Shown here piece after piece: positions 18,252-26,501 of a DNA stretch of 61,135 bases. Position numbers and translations under genes: made by a program. How positions within the stretch are numbered: position 1 is the first letter of the stretch; the number at the start of each line of letters is the position of its first letter. The notes beneath the pieces are model-generated. The model searched no databases. It worked only from the letters and a program-made list of their open reading frames with translations, and was not told where the DNA came from. Source of the stretch: an uncultured bacterium (GTDB taxonomy: Bacteria > Cyanobacteriota > Vampirovibrionia > Gastranaerophilales > Gastranaerophilaceae); contig CAROLD010000010.1 in NCBI GenBank assembly GCA_949035555.1, positions 1-61,135 on the forward strand. The letters run 5' to 3'.

Positions 18252-20225
18252 ATGAAGTTCATAAATAAAAAATATAAAGGTTTTACATTATCAGAATTAA
18301 TGATTATGCTAGCAGTTCTTACTGTTTTACTTGCAGCTTTTGCTCCTGTATTTACTGTTCGCTATAATAATGCGACATCAGAGAATGTATGGGCGTTTGT
18401 ACAAGATGATGAAGAACAAGATGCTTATACTGATCAGGTAAACAAAGTCATGCCCGCACAGTTGTTCGTGGGTATAACTCCTGCCAATATGAGTGAAGTT
18501 GTTTTAAAAGCTGTTTCAGATGGTTCAAATACTCTTTATTCAAAGTTTGTAATAAGACCTACTGATCAATTAACAGGAACTGAAAGAGCTCAAAAACAAA
18601 TACAATTCCGCTATGGTTCTACAAATACAGGTGATGCTGTCGGGGCACTATTTGCAGGAAATGAAAATATATTGCTAGGTGGTAATTATGTAAATATTAC
18701 CACAGCTTCAGGTAATACTGCTTATGGTAAAGGTGCTTTAAATTCTATTAAAACCGGTAATAGAAATTCAGCTATAGGTTTTAATGCCTTAAACTCTATT
18801 ACTACTGCAAGTGATACAACCGCAATAGGAGCTCTCAGCGGAGAAAATATTAACAATAGCGGTAATACATTAATAGGATACAATACTTCTTCAAATGGAA
18901 ATTATGTTACCGTTATTTCTGATAACCTTTTGGATACATTACCAAAAAGAGGTGATTATTCTACGGTTATTGGAACAAATGCCGGAAAAAATATTGGAAA
19001 TAGTAACGTTATAGTTGGTTATAATGCCGGTTCCGGGAACTCATTAGGAGCTAATAATACTGCTGTTGGTAATAATGCATTATCAGCAGCTGCCGGATCT
19101 AATAACACTGCTATAGGTTACAACGCATGTTCCGGTGTAACCGGTTCGAATAAAACCTGTATAGGTTATAATTCAGGTATTTCAACCAGAGGTGATTCTG
19201 CAAATTCTAACATATTATCAGATGGTCATGAACGCGTGCTTATAGGTTCAACACCAATTATAGATACTGCTGCCGGTGCTGATCAGGTTGGTGGCGCCGC
19301 AGTGCTGGAGGTTCATAATATTAATTCTCGAAATAACAGTCTTGCACCAGTTTCAGGCGGTGATGCTTCAGTTGTTGTGAACGGAAACTTGATTGTGAGA
19401 GGACAGTTATTTAAATCTTCCAGATCCAGATTACGAACACGCTATAGCGGAGCCGAACCTAGTTTGATTGGTTTTAGAGAAACAAAACCTAAAAAACTAT
19501 GGCAGCATGCCAGAGTTATAGCTGCATATGATGGACAAGAACGAGACTGGGAGATACATGAAGGATGTCGAGGATGTCGCAGACACTCATATTCTACTGG
19601 TATGTCAAATTGTACCTGTGCAATAAGAAGTGTATCTTCATATGACTGGACTACTCCTGGTAATGGTGTGACTCTTAAGGGTTGGCATAATGGTGAACCT
19701 ACAGGCGATCGTAATGATTGCATGAATTATTATGGAAGTGAATATACAGATAAAACTACGGGATTCCATTATAAAGGTTATCATAATGATATAAATATGG
19801 CTCACAGAACAGACGGTAAGACCTGTTGCCCGGATTTAAGATCTGATATTCGATTAAAAAATGTTTCTGGTAAATTTACCGGAGGTTTAGATGAAATCAG
19901 AAATCTTATGATTTATAACTATACTTATAAATCTGATGAAGTAAAAAATCCGCATGTAGGTGTAATTGCTCAGGATTTAAAACGAGTGTTCCCTACAGCT
20001 GTAAAAAAAGACGAAAATGGTTATTACCAAATCCGTTGGGATGAAATGTTTTATGCTGCAATAAATGCTATTAAAACATTAAATACAAAAGTTGAACAAT
20101 TAGCATCAAGAGTTTCTAAAGATCAGGTAAGAATTGCTAATCTTAAAAAAGACAATGCGCAACTTGAAAAACAATTAGATACTTTATCTGCTGAATTAAC
20201 ACTTTTGGAAAAAACGCATAAATAA
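18252..20225 (+). CDS. Prepilin / beta-roll / S74 chaperone fusion protein, copy 2
   Basis: A 657-residue paralogue of the preceding gene, in the same operon. The prepilin site is KKYKG|FTLSELM with Gly -1 and Glu +5. It has the clearest repeats of the three (about 155-320), for example NSAIGFNALNS, NNTAVGNNALS and NNTAIGYNAC, each about 14-20 residues as in trimeric beta-roll fibres. Then come a cap with a Cys pair (ACSGVTGSNKTC), the VLEVHN and VNGNLIVRG blocks, and a unique segment of about 130-150 residues with seven Cys (EGCRGC, NCTC, TCC). The S74 chaperone begins at Ser531 (SDIRLKN, Lys536) and ends in a long coiled coil. A GGAG site precedes the ATG and a terminator follows the stop. 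Confidence 0.87.
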   Translation: MKFINKKYKGFTLSELMIMLAVLTVLLAAFAPVFTVRYNNATSENVWAFVQDDEEQDAYTDQVNKVMPAQLFVGITPANMSEVVLKAVSDGSNTLYSKFVIRPTDQLTGTERAQKQIQFRYGSTNTGDAVGALFAGNENILLGGNYVNITTASGNTAYGKGALNSIKTGNRNSAIGFNALNSITTASDTTAIGALSGENINNSGNTLIGYNTSSNGNYVTVISDNLLDTLPKRGDYSTVIGTNAGKNIGNSNVIVGYNAGSGNSLGANNTAVGNNALSAAAGSNNTAIGYNACSGVTGSNKTCIGYNSGISTRGDSANSNILSDGHERVLIGSTPIIDTAAGADQVGGAAVLEVHNINSRNNSLAPVSGGDASVVVNGNLIVRGQLFKSSRSRLRTRYSGAEPSLIGFRETKPKKLWQHARVIAAYDGQERDWEIHEGCRGCRRHSYSTGMSNCTCAIRSVSSYDWTTPGNGVTLKGWHNGEPTGDRNDCMNYYGSEYTDKTTGFHYKGYHNDINMAHRTDGKTCCPDLRSDIRLKNVSGKFTGGLDEIRNLMIYNYTYKSDEVKNPHVGVIAQDLKRVFPTAVKKDENGYYQIRWDEMFYAAINAIKTLNTKVEQLASRVSKDQVRIANLKKDNAQLEKQLDTLSAELTLLEKTHK

Positions 20226-20250
20226 AAATGTTACAGCTATATATAAATAA

Positions 20251-20283
20251 AAAAGAGTCTTTGATATCAAAGACTCTTTTCTT
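20251..20283 (+). terminator. Terminator of the pilin/S74 operon
   Basis: A 14-bp perfect hairpin (20251-20264 with 20267-20280, 2-nt centre) ending in a T run, 25 bases after the copy 2 stop codon. Confidence 0.85.
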
Positions 20284-20302
20284 ATTAAAAATTAATAATA
20301 AT

Positions 20303-20331
20303 TTGATTTAATTAAGCGTTTGCATTACACT
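20303..20331 (+). promoter_or_regulatory. Candidate metK promoter
   Basis: TTGATT (20303-20308), 17 bp, TACACT (20326-20331). Transcription would start near 20338, giving a leader of about 68 bases. Confidence 0.35.
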
Positions 20332-20347
20332 ATTTAAGAAATGGAGT

Positions 20348-20396
20348 GCCGGGTTGGAATTAAAAGACTTACCGGCAAAGAAAATAAATTAAGGAG
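20348..20396 (+). promoter_or_regulatory. Structured metK leader that may engage the ribosome site
   Basis: Within the predicted short leader, GCCGG (20348-20352) pairs with CCGGC (20372-20376). The loop contains CUUA (20368-20371), which could pair with UAAG (20390-20393) reaching into the AAGGAG ribosome site, giving an H-type pseudoknot. It does not match a SAM riboswitch consensus that I can recognise. Hypothetical. Confidence 0.25.
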
Positions 20397-20405
20397 AAAA
20401 AGAAA

Positions 20406-21680
20406 ATGACACCTAGAAATTTTTTGTTTACTTCTGAATCAGTGACAGAAGGACACCCCGACAAAGTTTGTGACCAGATATCAGATGCGATTCTGGACGA
20501 ATTTTTAACAAAAGACAGACAATCAAGAGTTGCGGCAGAAACTACTGTAACTACAGGTATGGCACTTGTTTGCGGTGAAATTACTGCTGACTGCTATGTT
20601 GATATTCCTCAAGTTGTTAGAAATACAATCAAAAATATTGGTTATGTTGGATCAAATGCAGGTGGTTTTGATGCTGACACTTGTGCAGTTTTAACCAGCA
20701 TTGACGAACAATCAACAGATATTGGAAATGGAGTTAATAAAGCATTTGAAACAAGAAGCGAAAATTCTGATACTTCAGTAACTGAAACTGAAGAATTAGG
20801 AGCCGGCGATCAAGGTATTATGTTTGGTTACGCTTGTAATGAGACTCCTGAGCTTATGCCTTTACCAATCAGCTTAGCTCATAAGTTATCTTATAGATTA
20901 GCTCAAGTTAGAAAACAAGGTCTTGTTAACTATTTAAGACCGGATGGTAAATCTCAGGTTACTGTTGAATATGTTGACGGTAAACCTTCAAGAATTCATA
21001 CTGTTTTGCTTTCAACACAACATAATCCTACAATTAATGGAATATCTGATAATCAAAAAGTTCAAGATATTATAAAAGAAGACTTGAAAAAGCTTGTTAT
21101 TGATCAAGTGTTTGCTACTGAACAAATACAACCAGATGAACGCACAATTATTTTAATAAATCCGTCCGGACGTTTTGTAATCGGTGGACCTCAAGGTGAT
21201 TCAGGCTTAACAGGAAGAAAAATTATTGTTGATACTTACGGCGGATATTCAAGACACGGTGGTGGAGCATTCTCCGGTAAAGATCCTACAAAAGTTGACA
21301 GATCTGCTGCTTATGCGTCACGTTACGTTGCTAAAAATATTGTAGCTGCGGGTCTTGCTGAAAAATGCGAAATTGAACTTGCTTATGCTATTGGTGTGGC
21401 AGAACCTCTATCAATTATGGTAGATACTTTTGGTACAGGTAAAATTTCGGATGATGAAATTTCAAAACTTGTATTCAAGAATTTTGATTTAAGACCTGCT
21501 GCAATTATCAATAAATTTGATTTAAGAAATCTGCCGGCTAAAAATGGCGGTAAATTCTATCAATTATTGGCAGCGTACGGTCATATGGGACGAACTGACA
21601 TTAATGTTCCTTGGGAACTTACAGATAAAGCTGATATCTTAAAATCACAAGCTTGCAGTTGTGGATGTAATTGTGTTTAA
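20406..21680 (+). CDS. metK: S-adenosylmethionine synthetase
   Basis: Makes S-adenosylmethionine from methionine and ATP. The family signatures are clear: FTSESVTEGHPDKVCDQISD at the N-terminus, GAGDQGIMFGYA in the first third and GGGAFSGKDPTKVDRS carrying the P-loop-like motif. At 424 residues it is longer than most bacterial MetK proteins; the end carries a short Cys-rich tail, SQACSCGCNCV, that is not part of the core fold. It sits between two pilin/S74 loci but has its own promoter and terminator, so this is probably chance. SAM is used in this window by speD, trmL and the radical SAM protein. Confidence 0.97.
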   Translation: MTPRNFLFTSESVTEGHPDKVCDQISDAILDEFLTKDRQSRVAAETTVTTGMALVCGEITADCYVDIPQVVRNTIKNIGYVGSNAGGFDADTCAVLTSIDEQSTDIGNGVNKAFETRSENSDTSVTETEELGAGDQGIMFGYACNETPELMPLPISLAHKLSYRLAQVRKQGLVNYLRPDGKSQVTVEYVDGKPSRIHTVLLSTQHNPTINGISDNQKVQDIIKEDLKKLVIDQVFATEQIQPDERTIILINPSGRFVIGGPQGDSGLTGRKIIVDTYGGYSRHGGGAFSGKDPTKVDRSAAYASRYVAKNIVAAGLAEKCEIELAYAIGVAEPLSIMVDTFGTGKISDDEISKLVFKNFDLRPAAIINKFDLRNLPAKNGGKFYQLLAAYGHMGRTDINVPWELTDKADILKSQACSCGCNCV

Positions 21681-21700
21681 TAACTATTAAGCACTTATAT

Positions 21701-21737
21701 AAAAAAGGCTTCTGATAACTCAGAAGCCTTTTTTTTT
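21701..21737. terminator. Bidirectional terminator, metK / pilin copy 3
   Basis: Stem of 11 bp (21705-21715 with 21720-21730) flanked by A and T runs, placed between converging metK and the copy 3 gene. Confidence 0.85.
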
Positions 21738-21751
21738 GAACTTGTATAAGT

Positions 21752-23512
21752 CTATTTTTTTAATCTTTCAACTCTTGCACTCAAAGCTGATACTTGGTTT
21801 TTCAAAGTTAAATTTTCTTTTTCAAGTTGGGCAATTTGAGTTTCAACTTTCATTGTTCTGTTTACTAAAGCAATTATTTTTCTATCAAGTTCTTTAATTG
21901 CATTTATTGCTGCAAAGAACATTTCATCCCAGCGAATTCGTAAGTATCCGTCTTTTCCTTCTGAAACAGAATTAGGAAAGACTTTTTGCAAATCTTGAGC
22001 CATTACACCTACATGAGGAAGTTTGTCTTTATCATCTTTAAATGTATAGCTATAAACTTTTAATTTGTTAATTTCATTTAAACCTGCAAGACTTCTTGTT
22101 CCTATATTTTTCAATCTTCTATCAGATGAGGTTAAGCTGACACCGCCACCTCTGCCAGTATCATATGTTGTTTGACTATCAAAAATTTTAGAGTCGCCTT
22201 TTCTATCTGAATAGTAACCCCAAGCGTGCTCAGATGAAGAACCTTTTGGGTCAGTTTCTGCAAAGTTCCACAAAGTGCTTCCTACTGTGAAATAACCACG
22301 TCCTCTGACAACGAGGTTACCATTAATTACTGTTGTTGTATTAGAACGAACAGAAGGTGTGTTGATTAAATCATTATTTGTTCCACCAACATTGTGTATT
22401 TCAAGTACAGCATCACCACCATAATGATAAGGTCTGCTTCCAATATATGTTCTTTGTTTATCATCTGTTCTTCCGTCAATGTGTCCGGATCTGGTTCCTG
22501 TTGTTTCTGTTGCGAACATTCTATCTCTATCAGTTGCAGGACCGGAGTTCGCGCCGATACAAGTTTTATAAGAGCCGCTTGTTACATGCATACAAGCTTT
22601 ATAACCAATCGCAACATTATAGGAGCCGGATGTTAAATTTTCCAGAGCATGTGCACCTATTGCAATATTATAATTACCTGTTGTTGCATTAGTGCCGCCC
22701 ATAGCTTTGTAACCGATACCAATATTTTTCTCACCATTAGTAACATTATTACCAGCCCATGCTCCGACAAATGTATTTGTTTTACCTGAACCGTTACTTG
22801 TTGCCATTGCTCTGTAACCAACCGCAGTATTAAAGTTTCCTTTCTGAGTTTCACCTGCACCTGACCCAATATAAGTATTAGAATTTGAGTTAGTTATACC
22901 GGAACCCGCCTTATAACCGACGGTAACATTATATTTACCGGATGAATTTTTTTCTAATGCATACGCTCCAAGTGCGCTGTTACCAACGGCTGTTTGTAGG
23001 TGAGTTAAAGACTGGTAACCTATAGCCACATTATCACGAGCTTCAATGTTATTAGGTACATTTTGGAGATTTACATAAGAGCCGCCAAGAAGAACGTTTT
23101 TCCTATCCATAAGCCATGTTCCGGCATATTTACCAAATTTTTTCTGATCAGCAGTTCCTGAACGTCCATATCTAAACTGGATTTGTCGTTGTAATTTATT
23201 AGATGAAGTTACTGCACCGGAACGGATTACGAGCCTTGCTATCGGCGCCAGAGTTGATGTTATTGAACCATGCCCGTCCGGAGTAAGACCCATAAATAAT
23301 GAGCCGGAATATCTTGAATCTCCTGGATCATAGTATGCATTAAATTCTCTTTGAACATTTACAGGATTCCAGACAGCATATTTACTCTTATTTGTAGTAA
23401 CTCTTCTTTTGGTAATAAGTGGTGCAAATGCTGCAAAAATAATTGTTAATATTAACATAACAATCATTAATTCAGCTATTGTATAGCCCTTTTTATTAAT
23501 AAAATCTTTCAT
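21752..23512 (-). CDS. Prepilin / beta-roll / S74 chaperone fusion protein, copy 3
   Basis: A 586-residue paralogue on the opposite strand with its own promoter. The N-terminus is KDFINKKG|YTIAELMIV, a canonical prepilin site with Gly -1 and Glu +5, then a hydrophobic helix. About 160-320 are regular fibre repeats (DNVAIGYQSL, FNTAVGYRAM, YNIAIGAHAL, YNVAIGYKAC), capped by the Cys pair ACMHVTSGSYKTC. VLEIHN and VINGNLVVRG follow. The segment before the chaperone is only about 60 residues and has no Cys, unlike the other two copies. The S74 chaperone starts at Ser463 (SDRRLKN, Lys468) and includes RIRWDEMFFAAINAIKELD and a coiled coil. A GGAG site precedes the ATG. Confidence 0.87.
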   Translation of the reverse strand: MKDFINKKGYTIAELMIVMLILTIIFAAFAPLITKRRVTTNKSKYAVWNPVNVQREFNAYYDPGDSRYSGSLFMGLTPDGHGSITSTLAPIARLVIRSGAVTSSNKLQRQIQFRYGRSGTADQKKFGKYAGTWLMDRKNVLLGGSYVNLQNVPNNIEARDNVAIGYQSLTHLQTAVGNSALGAYALEKNSSGKYNVTVGYKAGSGITNSNSNTYIGSGAGETQKGNFNTAVGYRAMATSNGSGKTNTFVGAWAGNNVTNGEKNIGIGYKAMGGTNATTGNYNIAIGAHALENLTSGSYNVAIGYKACMHVTSGSYKTCIGANSGPATDRDRMFATETTGTRSGHIDGRTDDKQRTYIGSRPYHYGGDAVLEIHNVGGTNNDLINTPSVRSNTTTVINGNLVVRGRGYFTVGSTLWNFAETDPKGSSSEHAWGYYSDRKGDSKIFDSQTTYDTGRGGGVSLTSSDRRLKNIGTRSLAGLNEINKLKVYSYTFKDDKDKLPHVGVMAQDLQKVFPNSVSEGKDGYLRIRWDEMFFAAINAIKELDRKIIALVNRTMKVETQIAQLEKENLTLKNQVSALSARVERLKK

Positions 23513-23548
23513 TTTAAAACTCCATCATAAATCCAATTATCTTTAATT

Positions 23549-23577
23549 ATTATACCATATTTATATACTCTTTTCAA
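23549..23577 (-). promoter_or_regulatory. Strong promoter of pilin/S74 copy 3
   Basis: Minus-strand TTGAAA (23577-23572), 17-bp spacer, TATAAT (23554-23549), 37 bases upstream of the start. The form resembles the copy 1 promoter (TTGAAT-17-TATAAT). Confidence 0.6.
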
Positions 23578-23590
23578 TGCTATAAATATT

Positions 23591-23618
23591 TTGTAACATA
23601 AAATTTTTGTGATATTCT
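23591..23618 (+). promoter_or_regulatory. Candidate valS promoter
   Basis: TTGTAA (23591-23596) and TATTCT (23613-23618) with a 16-bp spacer, divergent from and close to the copy 3 pilin promoter. Confidence 0.35.
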
Positions 23619-23651
23619 ATCAGTAGGGAAAAATATTATGAGGGAATATAA

Positions 23652-26294
23652 ATGCTAGCAAAAATTGATGATTTACCTACAGTTTATGATGCAAAAGAAA
23701 CAGAAGAAAATATATATAAATTCTGGGAAGAAAATTCTTTATTTAAGGCAGATGCAAAAAGTCAAAAAAAACCGTATTCCATGGTAATTCCTCCGCCAAA
23801 TGTAACAGGAGTGTTACATATGGGACATGCTCTTGATGAAACATTGCAGGATATACTTGTAAGATATCATAGAATGAGCGGATATGAAGCACTTTGGATA
23901 CCGGGTACTGACCATGCCGGTCTGGCTACCCAAAATGTTGTAGAAAAACAATTAGCAAAAGAAGGCATTACACGTCATGATTTAGGTCGCGAAAAATTTC
24001 TTGAAAAAACCTGGGAATGGACAAATCAGCATAAAGGCAGAATCTTAGACCAGATGAAACGCTTAGGTGCGTCTTTTGACCGATCAAGAGAAAGATTTAC
24101 TTTTGATGAAGGCTGTTCCGAAGCTGTTAAAGAAGTTTTTGTTACTTTATATAATAAAGGTTTAATTTATAAAGGTGCATATATTGTAAACTGGTGTCCA
24201 AGATGTCAGTCTGCTATTTCAGATATAGAGACAGAATATGAAACAGAACAAGGACATATGTGGGAAATTTCATATCCTGTAAAAGGTGAAAGCGGAGCGA
24301 TAATAGTTGCAACTACCCGTCCGGAAACAATTTTTGGCGATGTTGCTATTGCTGTTCATCCGGAGGATCATAAATATTCGGAATTAGTTGGGAAAACTGT
24401 TGTAATTCCGTTAACAGGCAGAGAAATCCCTATTATTGCTGATGAATATGTCGATAAATCATTTGGAACAGGTGCTGTAAAAATTACACCTGCGCACGAC
24501 CCTAACGATTTTGAAGTTGGCAAACGTCATAACTTTAAACCTATATGGGTTATTGATGAAGAAGGTAAAATGAAAGCTTGTGGAGAAGTTCCTTCTAATC
24601 TCCACGGTTTGGACAGATATGAAGCACGTAAACAAATTGTAAAAATGCTGGAAGATAATCATTCCTTACTTCGAATAAGAGAACATGAACATAATGTTGG
24701 TAAATGTCAGCGTTGTGGAACAACAATTGAACCGTTACTTTCAGAACAATGGTTTGTTAAGATGGAACCTCTGGCAAAAGAAGCTATTGCTGCTGTGAAA
24801 GACGGTAGAATTAAGTTTATTCCTGAACGTTGGGAAAAGAATTACCTGGGCTGGATGGAAAATATCCGTGACTGGTGTATTTCCCGTCAAATTTGGTGGG
24901 GACATCAAATTCCTGCTTATTACCATAAACTAACCGGTGAAATGGTTGTTGCAAAAGAAAATCCTGATCCGGCAAATTATGTTCAGGAAACAGATTGTCT
25001 TGATACCTGGTTTTCATCAGGCTTATGGCCGTTCTCTACAATGGGCTTCCCGAATGCAGAGACTGATGATTATAAAAAATTCTATCCGACTACAACTCTT
25101 GTAACCGGTTTTGATATTATTTTCTTCTGGGTTGCCAGAATGATTACAATGGGCTTGGAATTTACAGGTAAAGCACCGTTCTCAACAGTTTATATTCACG
25201 GTTTAATCCGTGATGAAAAAGGGCAGAAAATGTCTAAATCGAAAGGAAATACTATTGATCCTGTCGTAATTATTGATAAGTACGGTTGTGATGCATTGAG
25301 ATTTACAATGACTTCCCTGTGTACTTATGGCGGTCAAGATATAAAAATCAGTGACGAGCGTTTTGAATATGGCAGAAACTTTGCTAATAAAATTTGGAAT
25401 GCATCAAGATTTGTATTAATGAACCTTGATGGGGTTGATAATAATGATATTGATTATTCTAAACTTACAATTGCTGACAAGTGGATTTTAGACAAATTAA
25501 ATAATACAGCAAAAGAAGTAAACGAAAATATTGCAAACTATAGAATCGGTGAAACTGCGCATATACTATACGATTTCTTCTGGAATTCATATTGTGACTG
25601 GTACGTGGAGATTGCAAAAGTTCAATTGCAGGATGAAGCTCTAAAATTGAATACACAGCGAGTATTGAGATATGTACTTGATATGTCATTAAGACTGCTT
25701 CACCCTATTATGCCGCACATTACAGAAAGAGTTTGGCAATTGATTCCGCAAACTTCTGAATTTAAGGCTATTATGCTTGCAGACTATCCTGTATATGAGG
25801 AAAAGTTGGCATATCCTTCAGAAGCAAAAGAAATGGAACTTGTATTTGAAACAATCAAATCGCTAAGAAATGTAAGACAAAGTTTCAATATTGCTATGTC
25901 TTTGAAATTTGATATTGAAGTTCATGCTACAAACGAAGAAAAACCAATCTTTGAAGCCATTGAGAGTTATATCAAACGTATGGCTAAAGTTGAAAATATT
26001 TCTTATTCTGATGCTGATGTATCAGCTAAAAAATCAGCAACTGCTGTTGTTTCAGCTTCAAAAATTGTAATTCCTCTTGAAAATCTAATTGATTTCAATG
26101 AAGAAATTGCAAGGCAAGAAAAGAAACTGGGCAAACTTCAAAATGAGAGAAAATCATTAGAGGGAAGGGTTAATAATCCTAAATTTGCAGCGAATGCACC
26201 TGCTGAATTGATTAAACAAACTAAAGACAGAATTGACGAAATTCTTCTTCAGGAAAATGCAATCAATGAGTTGATTTCATCTTTGAAATCTTAG
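23652..26294 (+). CDS. valS: Valyl-tRNA synthetase
   Basis: Class I aminoacyl-tRNA synthetase charging tRNA-Val. At 880 residues it has full length. The HIGH motif is HMGH at 56-59 (GVLHMGHALDET) and KMSKS is at 526-530. The editing CP1 domain includes TTRPETIFGDVAIAVHP. The anticodon-binding domain (about 600-760) and the Val-specific C-terminal coiled-coil arm (about 815-880, EEIARQEKKLGKLQNE) are present. It is monocistronic, with a promoter and a hairpin after the stop. Confidence 0.97.
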   Translation: MLAKIDDLPTVYDAKETEENIYKFWEENSLFKADAKSQKKPYSMVIPPPNVTGVLHMGHALDETLQDILVRYHRMSGYEALWIPGTDHAGLATQNVVEKQLAKEGITRHDLGREKFLEKTWEWTNQHKGRILDQMKRLGASFDRSRERFTFDEGCSEAVKEVFVTLYNKGLIYKGAYIVNWCPRCQSAISDIETEYETEQGHMWEISYPVKGESGAIIVATTRPETIFGDVAIAVHPEDHKYSELVGKTVVIPLTGREIPIIADEYVDKSFGTGAVKITPAHDPNDFEVGKRHNFKPIWVIDEEGKMKACGEVPSNLHGLDRYEARKQIVKMLEDNHSLLRIREHEHNVGKCQRCGTTIEPLLSEQWFVKMEPLAKEAIAAVKDGRIKFIPERWEKNYLGWMENIRDWCISRQIWWGHQIPAYYHKLTGEMVVAKENPDPANYVQETDCLDTWFSSGLWPFSTMGFPNAETDDYKKFYPTTTLVTGFDIIFFWVARMITMGLEFTGKAPFSTVYIHGLIRDEKGQKMSKSKGNTIDPVVIIDKYGCDALRFTMTSLCTYGGQDIKISDERFEYGRNFANKIWNASRFVLMNLDGVDNNDIDYSKLTIADKWILDKLNNTAKEVNENIANYRIGETAHILYDFFWNSYCDWYVEIAKVQLQDEALKLNTQRVLRYVLDMSLRLLHPIMPHITERVWQLIPQTSEFKAIMLADYPVYEEKLAYPSEAKEMELVFETIKSLRNVRQSFNIAMSLKFDIEVHATNEEKPIFEAIESYIKRMAKVENISYSDADVSAKKSATAVVSASKIVIPLENLIDFNEEIARQEKKLGKLQNERKSLEGRVNNPKFAANAPAELIKQTKDRIDEILLQENAINELISSLKS

Positions 26295-26313
26295 TTTTAT
26301 ATGATATATGTAT

Positions 26314-26347
26314 ATGGACTGTTAACTTTTGTTAATAGTCCATTTTA
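26314..26347 (+). terminator. Terminator after valS
   Basis: A 13-bp hairpin with one G-T wobble (26314-26326 with 26331-26343, TTTT loop) followed by a short T-rich tail. Confidence 0.6.
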
Positions 26348-26425
26348 TCTGAATATACTCCATTTATTTTAATGATGCAGGCTGAGACATTCTAGTAAAT
26401 TTTTATTAAGTAAAATTTACAAACC

Positions 26426-26454
26426 TTTACATATTATTAATATTCTGATACTAT
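26426..26454 (+). promoter_or_regulatory. Promoter of rpsA
   Basis: TTTACA (26426-26431), 17 bp, TACTAT (26449-26454), giving a leader of about 40 bases before the S1 gene. Confidence 0.5.
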
Positions 26455-26501
26455 TATGACAGTAACAGAATGGTAGTGTCTATTTGACAATGGAGTTAAT
26501 T

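Noticed and set aside
18700..19200. CRISPR-like or tandem DNA repeats in the pilin genes
   Set aside because: The periodicity is at the protein level with variable DNA; there are no identical direct repeats with unique spacers.
20300..20405. Known SAM riboswitch upstream of metK
   Set aside because: I could not match SAM-I, SAM-II or SAM/SAH consensus elements; only an unnamed hairpin is reported.
16302..23512. Prophage tail-fibre region
   Set aside because: S74 and fibre repeats suggest phage, but each protein starts with a prepilin site and the neighbours are housekeeping genes, with no integrase, capsid, terminase or lysis genes.
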